Below, one piece after another: positions 12,689-25,550 of a DNA stretch of 64,000 nt. Positions within the stretch are counted from its first letter, which is position 1. Each line of letters begins with the position of its first letter. The translations under genes and the position numbers were made by a program. A model generated the notes under the pieces. It made no database searches, had not been told where the DNA came from, and worked only from the letters and a program-made list of their open reading frames with translations. The stretch comes from Proteromonas lacertae. Taxonomy: Eukaryota; Sar; Bigyra; Opalinata; Proteromonadidae. The DNA lies in NCBI GenBank assembly GCA_002245135.1, contig NGBS01000586.1, forward strand, positions 62,001 through 126,000. The letters are read 5' to 3'.

Positions 12689-14635
12689 CTATTTTAACAA
12701 ATTCTCCATATCAACATACTGCTTCTTCAACCATTCTTTAATATCTTCAGTGAGATAACTTCCAACTTTCTCAAAACACATCTTATTATACTCAATAAGC
12801 CATTTCTTTTCTTTATCACTCAATAATGTTGGTTCAATCATACTACTCTGAAGAGGTACATATGTTAAAGGCTCCATTTTTATAAATCCATTTCCACAAT
12901 CCACAACAATCTCTGTATTTTCAATTCTAATACCATATTCATTATCTTTATAATATCCAGGTTCATCTGTAATAGTCATCCCTGGTAAGAATCCATTCGT
13001 ATAATTACCATTCGCTCTAGGACCTATCCCTTGTGGTCCTTCATGTACAGATAAATAACTACCAACCCATGTCCAACACCATGTCCAAAGTCTTTACCAA
13101 TTTCCCACAAATATTCTCTAGCAAATGCATCATAACATGTTCCACTATTACCAACTGGACATACTTTACTACAAACACCAATATGACCTTTCAATACACG
13201 AGTAAACATATCTTTAACTTCATTATTAATATTATTACTATAACATACAGTTCTTGTTATATCAGTAGTACCATCTAGATATTGTCCACCAGTGTCGATT
13301 AGTATTACATCATCTTTCAATACTTTACGATTACTTTCAGCTGTTGGAATATAATGAACAATAGAACCATTTGGTCCACTACCAATAATTGATGGGAAAC
13401 TTAATCCTTTATTTAGTTTCTGTTTATATCGATTATTATTGAACATATCACTTATCTTTAATTCATCTAAATCACCATCTTTATAACTGTTGTTTTTGAT
13501 TGTATTTTCTAACCAATATAATGATTCACACATTGCTATAGCATCACGTATATGACAATCTTTCATTCCTTTAATTTCAGTTTCATTTTTTATACTACAT
13601 AATATTGTAGCTGGATCTATTCTTTCAATGAATCTATCTGGATTTGTTAAGTATTGTTTGGAGATTAATTTTATATTACAGGTTGATGGATCAATCCAGA
13701 CTTTCTTCGTTGGATTTACTTTTAATAAATTATCAACATATGTAAAGATAGTTTCATAAGGTTTGACTATTATGTTGTTATTATTTAAATATTTCTTTGT
13801 TGTTTCATCTTTTACTTTTTCTGGATTGATAAATAGAATACTTTCATTTTCACTGATTATTGCATAACTTATACTATTAAGAATAAAATTAAAAAATTAA
13901 AAATAAATATTATAATATACAGTAATGGATTATATTCAATATCATTTCCTCTAAGATTATATAACCAACAAATAGCATGTAATGCACTTAATATTAAATA
14001 ATCACTGTTGTTCGATTTCATCATTTTTCTGACTTCTGTTACTTTATCTTTGTATGTTTTCCCACAATATTCTATTGGATGGATTACTGCTTCGTCACTT
14101 GGGTATTTTGGACGATCTGTCCATAGCTTATCTATGAGATTTGGACCTTCATAGCTAATCTCAATATTGTGAGTGTTTAATTTAGTTTGAAGTGCTTTAA
14201 ATATTTTGAAGTTGAATAATGAACCATCCATACCAACTACACTTTTAGCTGGCATATTTTCAACAATCCAATTTGATAAAGTTGTTTCTCCTGGTGCCAT
14301 TTTCATCATCTTCCATCCTTCTGGTAGTTCTTTTTCTGCTTGTAAATAAAAACGACTATCTGTCCAACATAAAGCTTCAGTTTCGGTGATTAAACCTGAA
14401 AATACAATATAAAGTTAATAAAAATACCAATCCCATTTTCTCCCTTGAATTCTGAGATAAATTGCAATCTTTTATCAGCTTCACAGACATATTCAGTATC
14501 ATGATCGTCATTTGAAGGTACAATATAGGCATTGTAGTTGTATTCTTTCATTAAATTTCGTAATGCTTGTACTTTTGATGTCATTTGTGAATAGGATCTT
14601 CTAATCAAATTACTTAACATAAAAGAATATTCCAA
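12689..14635 (-). CDS. XPNPEP1: Xaa-Pro aminopeptidase P (M24B metallopeptidase)
   Basis: Cytosolic or mitochondrial aminopeptidase P, which removes N-terminal residues preceding proline. It has the creatinase-like N domain, then the pita-bread catalytic domain with all metal ligands visible: DTGGQYLDGTTDITRT (two Asp), GHGVGHG (His), ITDEPGYY (Glu) and GIRIENTEIV (Glu). Introns at 14396-14427 and 13874-13920 are removed in frame. One base appears to be missing near 13065, just after GHGVGHG: the next frame continues directly with GSYLSVHEGPQGIG, exactly as the family requires. The first 16 residues (upstream Met, then LSNLIRRSYSQM) could serve as a mitochondrial presequence, with internal Met as alternative starts. 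Ends in TAG. Confidence 0.93.
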
Positions 14636-14823
14636 AGCTTGACTGGAATTTGTGAAATATATTCGTTTTCAAATCAAAATAGATTTAAATTATTCTCATT
14701 TATTCCTTATGCATGAGTCATATTCTTATTATATCATTTTATTTTACTTAGATACGGTAAATAAAGTATAGCAAGAAGAAAATCAAATTGCCATCCTGAG
14801 ATTAATAATAGTTACTTTATTTT

Positions 14824-16319
14824 TTATTTCTTACATTTCCTACATCCACTGTAGTGAGGATCTCTTTGTGGTGTCCAATACATGCAAGTGTATGATTCAT
14901 TTTTTGCTTTAACAGGATTTCTAAAGTTTGGAAGAGAAATAATTGTATTAAATATGTCTTTACCAATGATACTAAGAAATTCAATTGATAAATGATTGTT
15001 ATCAACGTATATTACTTTATTATCATATACAACTAAGCATTTATCACCATTGTAATAGTATTTCCCAAAATTAAGCTGTTTTATCTTATCCTTGTTTTTA
15101 AATTCCCCTAAATAGAATGGTGGTGATTTAATACAGTTTTTATTGACATATTCATAAGTTCTTTTATTAAGAATTAGTGTTTCTGATGGAGTGGTAGTAA
15201 AGGATGGATTATCATCAACAACTAGGATGTAGAATCATATTTTTTACTTATCATAGTCTTTTTGTAAATCACTTTTGCATCTCTCCTTAATTTTATTAAT
15301 GCTGCAATTACTACTATTATTGCTATTAAACCTAATTTGATAGGAGATATGTATTTATATAGATTAGTATTAAAGTGTAAAGGCCTTTCTATGGCTATAA
15401 ATAATATGTATGAAAAGAAGAACATAAGCAAACACTTTAAATAAACTTTATCACATGGCATTAATACTAATATTGGGAAATGTACCAGATACAATGAGAA
15501 TGATATTTCTCCGCATTTCCTAACCATTTTTGACTCTAATATTATGTTATAATCATTGTTCTCTTTTAAAATTAAAATTGTTGCTAAAACAGGTAAAATG
15601 GAATAAAATCCAGGATAATTCATATATTTATTATAATAATTTGATAATACAATCAATACAATTAATGAAATATTTGAGGCCTTAATATAAGCAATTCTGC
15701 CTTCAAATACTTTAATAATACCACCTGCTAGTAATTGCCATGCTCTTGAGAATAATAGGAAATAAGAAAATGACTTATTTATATATGTGTATTTTACACA
15801 TATAAACAACGATGTCATAAAAAGTGATAAGATAACGGCAATTATTTTATAATTATAAAGCAAATATATTATGAGAGGGTAGAAGAAATAAAACTGTTCT
15901 TCTAATGACAATGACCAGTAGTGAAGAATGGGAGTCTGCTTTTGGAATGACTTATAATAATCTAATGATTGAATGTAGTAGTTGGTATTGGCATTGAACA
16001 ACATAGCCCATATACAATCTTTATATACCCTAATTTTGTATGATAACTCATTACTTCTGTACAACATCACTGCAACTGCAATTATCACAAAAATTGAATT
16101 AGGAAGTATTCTTTTACACCTGTTGCTATAAAAATTGATGAAGCTGAAAGTATCATTTTGGATGTTCTTAAAAATTATTCCAGTGATCAAATAACCAGAT
16201 ATAACAAAAAATATATCTACACCTATATACCCTCCACACAAATACTTCAGATCGCAATGATAGAAAATAACTACTAAAACAGCAAATCCTCTTAATCCTT
16301 CAATATCATTCCTAAACAT
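14824..16319 (-). CDS. OafA/YrhL-type membrane acyltransferase with remnant SGNH tail, frame-broken
   Basis: Acyltransferase family 3 integral membrane protein, expected to move an acyl group onto a surface glycan. The N-terminus (MFRNDIEGLRGFAVLVVIFYH) and the GVDIFFVISGYLITG segment are diagnostic; about ten hydrophobic segments follow to about residue 350. A stop at 15222 is bypassed by one base, and a second frame continues for about 135 residues to TAA at 14824, ending with YVDNNHLS, the catalytic Asp-x-x-His region of the SGNH esterase domain that follows these enzymes in bacteria. The GDSH nucleophile part of that domain is missing, so the tail is a remnant or a strongly shortened domain. 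The form with SGNH is commonest in bacteria, so horizontal origin is possible. No intron is needed, unlike the neighbours. Confidence 0.75.
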
Positions 16320-16642
16320 GATTTACAACTGATAAATATTCTGGAAAATTCTGTATTTTATTTCTTCGGTTTTCTAGCGAAGTTATAGATCCCAATGCTA
16401 TAAGCAACAAGTAATTATGGATTTTATGATAATTAATTACTAAATATGGGAATATCATTGCAAAACATTGATCTTCTTAATCTACTGTGTAAGTCAAATA
16501 TGTGAAAATTTCAAGTATCTATGTGTATGAATGTTTTAGGCTTTATATTAATGTTTATAAAGCATTATTATACTTACAAACATAAATCAATCAATAAAAA
16601 ATGAAACAATGTGATAATGATAATAATAATGCTGATATTTAT
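16320..16642 (-). other. Intergenic, nothing recognised
   Basis: About 320 bp of AT-rich sequence between the start of the acyltransferase gene and the stop of the next minus-strand gene. I see no open frame of coding character, tRNA or repeat. It presumably holds the acyltransferase promoter and the terminator of its neighbour. Confidence 0.5.
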
Positions 16643-18434
16643 TTAATATTCATCAGCAAATGATTTATTAGGAGTACTCCCTGTAGCAAATCTCGAATTA
16701 ATTCTTGCAGGTGGTGCTCCACCTGTACTACTACTAAACATAGGTTTTTTAAATGAAAATCCACTTGTACTACTTGATGATGAAGGTGGTAATTTTGAAC
16801 CTGTGGTTCTACCATAAGATCCATAATCACTATTATAACTAGAGGTAGTTGTCTTTGGTTTAGTCGTTGAATTGACTCTATTATAAAACGAAGTATTTGC
16901 TGTTGTTGATGATGATGATGACCTTGGAGGTGTTTTAGTTGATGTATTTCTACTAGAATAACTTGATGTATATTTTGATGATGTTGATGATGATGATGAT
17001 GATGATGATATTGGTTTATTAGTTGTAGATTGTGGTGATGGATGTTTCTTTTTATAACTAATAATAGCTGAAGTTACAATAACAGTAATTACTGATGCAA
17101 CTATTAGTGTAATATATAATTGTCTTTGTTGTACTATATTACCACATTCTACTCTTCCTGATGTTAAGTCATCTTCAATAAGTGTTTTGAGTGGTACAAC
17201 AGAGTTGTATATCTTAGATAATCGATGAGGAAACCATGTATTAGATGATGAATATATCTGATAGATAGAAGCGTGGAATTCTTTTTCATAATATAATTTA
17301 ATGGAGAGTGTATAAGATCGAGATGGATGGAAATGTTCAATTAAACAAGTACACATTGATATTATACTATTTGGATATATATTAATAAATATTATACGGA
17401 TGAAACGAGAATTTATTAATTGCTAAACTATCTCCAACATAATAGAATGGTTCTCTTAATCCATAATTAATAGCATCATACTATAATATATATATATATA
17501 TAATAATATATATACTTGTATTAATAGATTATCAGGATCACATATATAATTAAATATACTAATATCAATATCAATATTGACTGGTATTTCCCAAGAATCG
17601 AGGGTATATTTCAGTATATTCCTTCCAACGGTCAAATAATAATTCAGCATTTCTCTCTGGTGTGATTGGATGGAATATGATAGTATCCATTGAAAAGTAA
17701 TCATTATCACTCATTGTAATATACTTTTGAATTGGTAAAGTATAGTGGAATATGATTAATGCATTGGATTTGTGTAAGTTTAATGATTGGATGATAGTTG
17801 GTAAGGAGGAAGTTAATGGTAAATCTTTTAATATGAAGATTGACATACCTGGACACATTGAGATGTATTTTTCTAAGATTTTTTCAATTTTGGCTTTTAA
17901 CATTAAAGGATCGTTTAGTTTTAATAATGTTGATACACTATAGATTTATATGAAATGCATAGATATGTCTTATATATATAATATACGGTAAATAAACGAA
18001 GGATTTGTATGTACTTGATCTATAATAAATGAATAATTATATTAAAATGTATACATTAATGATCTTTTGATAATATCATCCATAATAATTTGATTTGTTC
18101 CAAGTGGATCAATTGTGTATAACATTTGGCACGGACGAGGTGTTTGTCTATTGTACCATGCTGAAATTGTATTAAACATGGATTTTGTCTGGCGTGGATA
18201 GTGTGGCATCCTTTCTTGAAGAAGTCTTTCGAGTGATGTTAACGGGTGAGTTATTAGTTGACAATTTGCTGATGAACCTTCATAATCTTTCCCAATAGAG
18301 ATAATATAGTCGTCAAGCTGCTTCTCAATATCAGATGAGCTAACTACTGGTCCATTGTTGTCTATATTAAAAGAATAAGCTAAGCACAACAGTTGCACTG
18401 CAATAAAAACGATTTTGATAGTTTTCATAGACAT
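16643..18434 (-). CDS. Membrane-anchored torsin-like pseudo-ATPase B
   Basis: Signal peptide (IKIVFIAVQLLCLAYSF), lumenal torsin-like domain, one membrane span (LYITLIVASVITVIVTSAII) and a Ser-rich cytosolic tail of about 130 residues. Four short introns (18020-18054, 17938-17986, 17481-17515, 17367-17397) and one base to skip near 17590 (a GGG run) join the exons. At the P-loop position it has TIDPLGTNQ, with no GxxxxGK[TS]. The Walker B site reads CPGMSIFILKDLPLTSSLP. The segment FHPITPERNAELLFDRWKE matches its tandem paralogue upstream (18606-20238) and, more loosely, the gene at 38223. Torsins have the same arrangement with a Cys just before Walker B. Loss of ATP-binding residues suggests a partner or cofactor rather than an ATPase. 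The assignment to the torsin clade is inference from motif order. Confidence 0.6.
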
Positions 18435-18605
18435 AAATCAAGTATTACAGATAAAATGACAATTGTAATTTGAATTTTAAATATTCAAGCCTATGTCAAG
18501 CTGTTGTTGTTGTTTTTGTAAAAATTAAATAATAATCTATTTATTTGGTTGAAACAAAACAAATATCTGTTATATATAATAAAACAATATGATATAAATG
18601 TTTAA

Positions 18606-20238
18606 TTATTCATCAAGTTCTAATGATCTACTACTATCACTAGCTTGAGAGACTATTGATGGACGAGATAATGAATCCTTTCTTCTTCTAGATAATTTTG
18701 ATTTTGGATGGATTGGAGTTACACCAATTGACAATGCTCTTCCTTTTGGAGCTCTTGCTCGAGGTGATTTGGGATATACTACTTGTCCACTATATCTCCT
18801 TAAATGACTGATCTTTTTGATATTACTATTATAACTTGGAATATTCTTTTCTTCATCATCATCATCTTTCTCTTCATCTTTCTTCCAAGAGTGTAACAGA
18901 CACTTTATAAATATAATCACTAACACAACTTCAACACATAAAGCAGAGACAATTTCAAATGAAACAGAGAAGGCAGAAGTTGAAAATATGGAGATATATG
19001 AGACAATATTATCACATTCAATTTTACCAAATTTCACTTCTTCTTGTACAAGTCTTTCAAATGGACGGTCATGAGTATAAGTTTTTGAATAATATAATAT
19101 ACTATATAAATAATAATAATAATATATACATCATATTATATTCTAAATAGAATTGTCTCAATGTTGCATATACTGCATCATTTTGAACATATATATTGAG
19201 TGATAAATAGTAAGATGTTTGTGGTCTATAATGTTGAACTAAACATTCACATAATGATTTAATAGTGTGAATTAAATAAGAGATATCTTTAGAGTAATAG
19301 AATGTTTCATCTGTATCAGTATCTTTGTTTAAAAATATCATTTTATTATACTATAATTAAATATATTAAAAGAAATACTTCAACAATATGTGAATTGGGA
19401 TTTACTAAATATTCAAAGAATGATTTATCTAAATATATATTCACTTTCTGATCTAGATATCTTGGTCTATCTCCTACTGTTTCTTTCCATTGTTGTTTTA
19501 AATATTCTAAATTCTTAGCAGGTGTTAGTGGATGAAATATTAACATATCGGATGATTTTATTGATGGACTATTTGACATTGTTCTATATTTATCTAACTC
19601 AATTCGATAATTAAATATAAATATAGCCGTTTCAGGGAATGCTGATGTTTTGATTAATGCTGGTAAGGAGGAGGTTAGAGGTAATTTGTCAAATTTGAAG
19701 ATTTGGAAGTTTGGGCATAATTCTACATATTTGTCATTTATTATCTTCAAATATTTATTCTTAGTGAGTGGACCAACATTTTCTAATAAGCCAACTGGTA
19801 TTTCTCCAACTGATGTGAAATATTCATCTCTATGAATGACATATTATTATATATATACACGAAAAAATCTGTAATTAAATCACTCAATGTATCTTGATTG
19901 TATCCTGTTGGATCTAACGTCTTAATGAATAAAGGTTCATGGACCTCTGGATTTTTATACCAAGTTGATATTGAATCATTTAATGATTTGACTTGGAATG
20001 GATAATGCGAGAATTGCTCTTGTAATTGTATGAAAAGTGAAGATATTGGTTGATTTTTCATGTGGCAATTCACACTCTTATTAACAAAATCCTTTCCAAT
20101 GGATTCAATGTATTTATCAAGTCTATTTTCTATTTCTTCTTTCGGTAATTTGTCTTCCTTGGTTGCTTTAAAATCACCAAGAACTGCAACAAATAATAGA
20201 GAGAAAATAATAAGCTTTGAAGATAATTTGATAGTCAT
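18606..20238 (-). CDS. Membrane-anchored torsin-like pseudo-ATPase A
   Basis: Tandem paralogue of the gene at 16643-18434, with the same domain order: signal peptide (LIIFSLLFVAVLGDF), lumenal AAA+-like domain, a membrane span near 18930 (VSALCVEVVLVIIFIKCLL) and a basic Ser/Arg-rich cytosolic tail ending LELDE. Introns at 19830-19858 (29 nt), 19351-19378 (28 nt) and 19102-19129 (28 nt). The P-loop position is TLDPTGYNQDT, lacking Gly-Lys-Thr. Walker B reads CPNFQIFKFDKLPLTSSLP, and the sensor strand AIFIFNYRI resembles AIFIFLSN of torsins. Conserved Cys residues (SVNC near the N-terminus, IEC before the membrane) may form a lumenal disulfide. The frame is clean, so the gene looks intact. Likely in ER or nuclear-envelope membranes (inference). 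Confidence 0.62.
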
Positions 20239-20388
20239 TACTGCTTAATATTATGGATTAAATTTAAAATGAAATTAGAAATTTGAATTTGATGTAATTT
20301 ACTGTAATATTTGATGAGAATTACATTTTTGTTGAAAACACAAAAACTCTCACAAAACAACTTATTATTCACATTTAAAGAAAATTGA

Positions 20389-21516
20389 TTACTTAGTCGG
20401 TTCTTCTACTTTCTTACATCTGTGTCTCATATACCAAGAACAGTCTTTCTTGGTTATATCCTTAGAATACCACTTTTCTTCACCTTTATTCATCCTCTCA
20501 CCCAATTCTGTCACTAAACTCCTCAATTCTTTTTCAAAATTACTCTTCAAATTCATTTTTGCTAATTTATCTCTCAAATCAGTATGAATCTAAATATATA
20601 TATTATATTATATACCTTTAAACCACTATGTAATATCTTAAATGCATGTCCTCTCAACTCAGTAGGATTAGCATCATATTTAACAGCATAATCAATATAT
20701 TTCAAAAACAATTCATCTTGAGTTACTAATTTCCCATCTTTATCACATCCGTGATTACATATCGAAGGATCTTCTAATATTGCTTCACCTAACATTACAC
20801 CATCTACACCAGTATCTTTAATACAGCGATCTATATCATCATAACATTCTATTCCACCATTTGCAAAAACTGGAATTTTTAATGATTCTTTTATTCGTTT
20901 TATTACATTCCAATTACACTCACCAACTCTTTCTTTGTTTTGTTCTTTTGTTCTTCCATGGACTGTTAATAAAGAACATCCACTTTTTTCTATTAATTGA
21001 GCTAATTCTAAGGTTTTATCAAAGTCTGGAAATATTCTTATTTTACATGTTACTGGAATAGTTAAATTTAAATGTAGAGTTTCAACTATGTTTTGTATTC
21101 GCTTAAAATCATCCATTAGATATGCACCATAATGACCTTTCCTGGCTATTCCTTGTGGACAACCTAAATTAATATCAACAGCTTCACAATATTTTTCAAC
21201 CATTTTACCGGCTTTTAACATGTAATCTGCATCATCTCCTGCTAACTATAGAAATAAATGCAATTTTGTTATTATACTTGTATTATTAAAGGCCTATCTT
21301 CTTCATCTATAACAAAATTTGTAGAGAAGTATTTCGCATTTGTACACATCATTTTAGCATTAAGCATAGGAGAATAACATAAATCACAGTTAAAATCTCT
21401 TACTAAACGACGAAAACTTATATCAGACATCTCCACCTACTTTTATAACTAAAAAATAATACCATTGGTGCTAAAATAGTTTTTGGATTTCCTAATTTAG
21501 TCAAAATATCAGCCAT
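20389..21516 (-). CDS. DUS1: tRNA-dihydrouridine synthase, DUS1 type
   Basis: FMN-dependent reduction of uridine in the tRNA D-loop. It begins MADILTKLGNPKTILAPM and continues after a 26-nt intron with VEMSDISFRRLVRDF. Next come CDLCYSPMLNAKM, then QLAGDDADYM and the active-site motif DINLGCPQ with the catalytic Cys, and later FANGGIECYDD of the FMN phosphate site. Introns at 21437-21462, 21246-21277 and 20590-20615 all keep frame. The C-terminal CSWYMRHRCKK segment resembles that of DUS1 homologues. Length (about 346 residues) is slightly short for eukaryotic DUS1, lacking a long C-terminal extension. Stop TAA at 20391-20389. Confidence 0.92.
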
Positions 21517-21953
21517 TTAAGAAAAACAGACAAAAATTAATAATTTCAAAAATTATAGTCGTTTCAGTTTTAATGAATTTGTCTTTTGTGAAGTAAATAA
21601 ATACTCAACAGGTTTAAAATAATGATTAAAATCTTATAGTTTGATAAAATTTAATCGATTAAAAATACTGTTTAGAAAAAGTTAAAAAATGAAAATATTG
21701 TGAATAAATGAAATTAGAAGTTAATATGATTTTCATAGTAAAGGTTAACACTAAATTTAGAGAAATAAATATGTATGTAAAACTACAATATTCTATAATT
21801 CACATTATCTTTGCATTTTATAACTCTCATCCAACTGAAGTCTTATTAGTCTAAGTATACTACGAGATATTTAATGAAATTAATCAACCAATAAAAATGC
21901 AGCATATTAACCAATAAAATAGCAGATATTATCATTTCACTAAACTTCACAAT
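21517..21953. other. Divergent intergenic region
   Basis: About 440 bp separate the starts of DUS1 (minus) and the next gene (plus), so it should carry both promoters. It is strongly AT-rich with scattered A and T runs. I see no coding frame, RNA gene or clear repeat in it. Confidence 0.5.
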
Positions 21954-22419
21954 ATGGTTAAACAGGGAAAGAGAAAATATGGTAAATCCAATGATGCTAA
22001 ATTTAGAGAACTTTTTGGTGAATATGGACACAAGGTTAGGATATTAGCTGAAATGAGTAGGTTAAGTGAGAAACAGGTAAGAAGGAATTTGGATAAAATA
22101 GAAAAAGGTGAAACTATTGGTATAAGAGGATATGGTAAAGCTAAGAATTTCACTACTGGGATGAAGAGAGAAATTGATGTTTTGGCAAAGGATGAAAATA
22201 TCACTAGTTCATTTGAAAAAGAAGTGGAGAGTTTATCAGAATGAAAGTGAAATAGATTCTGATAATGAAATATCAGAAGGTTTAAACAATTTATCATTAT
22301 CTTATGAAGATAATCACTATGGATTTGTTAATGATGGTATTTCAGAATATCTTCCCAATCTTCCACCAATTCCTGATTTGGAATTGAGTTGCTTTGATCA
22401 TCCAACCGATTTTGCATAG
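21954..22419 (+). CDS. Small basic/acidic protein, possible helix-turn-helix, frame-broken
   Basis: Not recognised. The first 96 residues are basic and helical (MVKQGKRKYGKSNDAKFREL, then GHKVRILAEMSRLSEKQVRR), with a spacing that would fit a helix-turn-helix, followed by a Gly/Lys-rich loop. At about 22240 the frame must move by one base, after which an acidic tail continues (ESEIDSDNEISEGLNNLSL ... LPPIPDLELSCFDHP) to TAG at 22419. A DNA-binding head with an acidic tail would suit a transcription factor, but that is a guess. No intron is needed. Confidence 0.5.
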
Positions 22420-22625
22420 ATGGCAATATGCAAAACCCTTATTGTTAAGGTTATTTGAAATCATAATAGATGATTCTCGAAGAGATGATGTATGGTTTTT
22501 AATAATCTTAATAATTAGCGATTCTTATCGTAATATGTGTTTTGGGATTATGTGAGGATTAATAAATCATTCAAAAGCTGTTTTTTTACAGTAAAAAATC
22601 GTTTCTATTTCTAAAAATAGCAAAT

Positions 22626-25392
22626 ATGTCGAATTATTCGTATATTGGTGTTGATTTAGGTTCATATTACTATAAAGTTGGTAGAGTAAAGGAACCTAAT
22701 CATGTTGTGGAAATAGTGCCAAACAAACTTGATAAACGATCTTCTAGGTATTTATATGTAAGTAATGTAATAAATAGATCAGCAATAGGATTTTCAAAAG
22801 GTAAGAAATGTCCTGTAGGTCAAAAAATAGTATTTCTATATGATTTAAATTATAGCCTGCTAAAGATGTGAAAAATTCTTTAATAGATGGCAAAGATATT
22901 TTTGCAAAAGCATTTGATGGTAAAAACTTTGAAAGAATACAAAATGCTTATAAACCGTTTATTCTCTCAAAAAATCAATATAATGTGCCTATATTTACAG
23001 TATAAATTCTATTTTTTTAATTTTAGGTAAATTATTATGAAGATAGTTTGAAATATAATGGTAAAGATATATATCTAAACTATTTTTATAACATTTATGA
23101 TATGATCCAAGCAAGAGATGCTGATAGTAATACAAAGGATAGTAATAAAAATCAAAATTGGATATTAAGTGTATATTTTTATGAAATAATAATATATTGT
23201 TTAGTATCCAATTAATTACTCTAAAGAACAAAGAGATGAGTTAAAATGTTTATGTAATTTTAAAGTGGAAGAATCATCAGTTAGTTGTTGTGATATTATC
23301 GATGAAAGTACTGCTTATGCTTTATGTTATGGATATGAAAATAATACAAAAATTGAAGATACAGAGATTAATTTGTTAGTAGATATTGGATATATAAATG
23401 TAACTGTTACTTGTGCAAAATATGAAAAAGTATGAATATAATTGGTCTTTATGTAATAGGATAAATGTACTGTATTAGGAACTTCTATATCTGATGAAAT
23501 TTGTGGAAGAAATATTGATAAGTTGATGGTTGATTCAATTAAAGAAGAGATATTCAATGATAAAGATTTTAAAGTATTAAAAGACATATTTGATTATAAA
23601 CCAGATTATTTATATAAAGTGCAAAATGCTGTAATAACTGCAAAAGAAAAACTTTCAACTGATGGAAACAGTGATGTATATTCTATAAATATAAATTATA
23701 TGAAAATAGATAAAAATAGAAGTGAGTGATTTATATGATTCAGATGATTTTGAGAGTAATTATAGTAAAGATAAACTCAACAGTTTATTAATTGGTAACA
23801 ATTATAAAGAAAAAATATTCAAATTGTTAAATCAATGTTTGAAGAACAGTCATATTCGAAGTGAATATATTTCATCAATAGTAATAGCTGGTGGAACTTG
23901 CAGAATTCCATTTATTCAAGAAGCGTTGAAAGAATATTTAAATACAAAAATAGGAAGAAAAGGAGAATTGAAAAAGACTATAAATATGGATGAACATATA
24001 GCAAATGGGATATGTTATTATAGTTTGATTAAAAGTGATATATGGAAATATTCATTAGTAGTTGATAGTAAAGATTTATTTAATCCTGATTTAATGAAAA
24101 AAGAAATAATAAAACAAAAAATCAGAAATGTTTATGGAATAGTCAAATCAGAAATATCGAAGATAATGAAAAAAGAATATTTAGAAGATATTAAAGAAAT
24201 AATAAAAGAAGAGAGTTATCTAGCATTGGAAATTGTGAATAATTATGATAATTATGACAAGTTCTATTCAGCTGTGCAATATGATAAACATCTTCAAGAA
24301 GCAGATAAAAAGAGAAATGATCTAGAAACGAGTTTGTATGATTATCAACATGAAGTAGAAAAACTGAAGAATGAAGAATTAAAGAAAGAAATAATGGATT
24401 GGATTAGTAAGCAAATAGAAAAACTTCATACAGATAAAGCACTAAGAATGATGGATAAAGTATTAGAATATGAAAATGTGTTTGTTAGTGTAATTTATAA
24501 TCATCTATAGGATTTAGAAAATGAAAGGATTAATCAAAAGTATAAGGCAAGAGATATTAATGTTAAATTATGGTATAATTATTTTAACATTATTTTAATA
24601 TTGTAGTAATTGTGCGACTAAGATTCATTCTGATGATTCAAATTATCAAGAACTATTATCTGATATGGAAAGTATGAATTTAGAATCATTACCAATTAAT
24701 CAAGTAGCAAATACAGGTTCATCTAAATTAAAACTATCAGAATTAATCAAAGATTACAAAAGTGAAATGTATATATTTATATTTTATTCATGTTTAGATC
24801 AAAATGGGAAAGATTATTAAAAGAAATGCCAAAAATCAATGATTATGATGTGAAGAATGATTTAAAGAATAAGAAGAGTTTAGAAGAAAGAAATAATGTA
24901 GTGAATGATTCAATATCATTAGATGATTTGAAAAGTTCAATTGACGATACTTATAAGTTATTTACTGATATATTAAGTAATACAATTACAGCAATGGATA
25001 AAACTATGTATTAATAATATTTATGTAAAATGTAGAAATGAAATCAAGGAAGATTACAAAGACGTTGATGTTAATAAAGATACATTATTCATAAGTATTG
25101 AAGGATTGAAGGAGACATTCAATAAAAGGAATGAAACTTCAGCATATTTAGCTTATATAATAGATAAATACAATGTATATAATAAAATGTTATGAATATT
25201 ATTTAGATGATTATTATTACAAATGAAAGTATTATTTCATCAAAGAAGAAGAGTATGAGTATATTTGGATGGCTGAGAAGAAACAATTCTAAAATATTAC
25301 CTGAAGGTGAAAATAGTAAGAGTGGTAAAAAAGTAGTGATAAAAGAAGATGTTACATTTACTTTGCCTTCTTCAAATGAATATAGTAAATAA
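22626..25392 (+). CDS. Divergent Hsp70/Hsp110-family protein
   Basis: About 830 residues once nine short introns (22830-22855, 23000-23026, 23171-23204, 23430-23459, 24484-24510, 24573-24606, 24769-24797, 25008-25035, 25175-25206) are removed. Actin-fold ATPase signatures: phosphate-1 loop IGVDLGSYYYKVG; DIIDESTAYALCYGYE, equivalent to IINEPTAAALAYG; phosphate-2 LLVDIGYINVTVTC, lacking the usual GGGT; adenosine motif IVIAGGTCRIPFIQEALK. A helical, lysine-rich C-terminal region follows. There is no signal peptide and no KDEL or EEVD terminus, so it is more like a cytosolic Hsp110-type nucleotide-exchange factor than BiP. One extra A in a run near 23713 breaks the frame; removing it gives KIEVSDLYDSDDF, the expected family sequence. 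The loss of GGGT suggests weak or no ATP hydrolysis. Confidence 0.75.
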
Positions 25393-25550
25393 CTAGCATT
25401 AAAAAATTATTACTGCCTATTACATATTTATTATATAAATTGCCTTCTTTGTGTTTTGTGAAATAAAAGTTCCATAAAACGAATATATTTTTGAAATAAA
25501 AAATAAAAAAATTATTCGTTATTTTTAGTTTCTTTTTTAAAAATTAGAAA

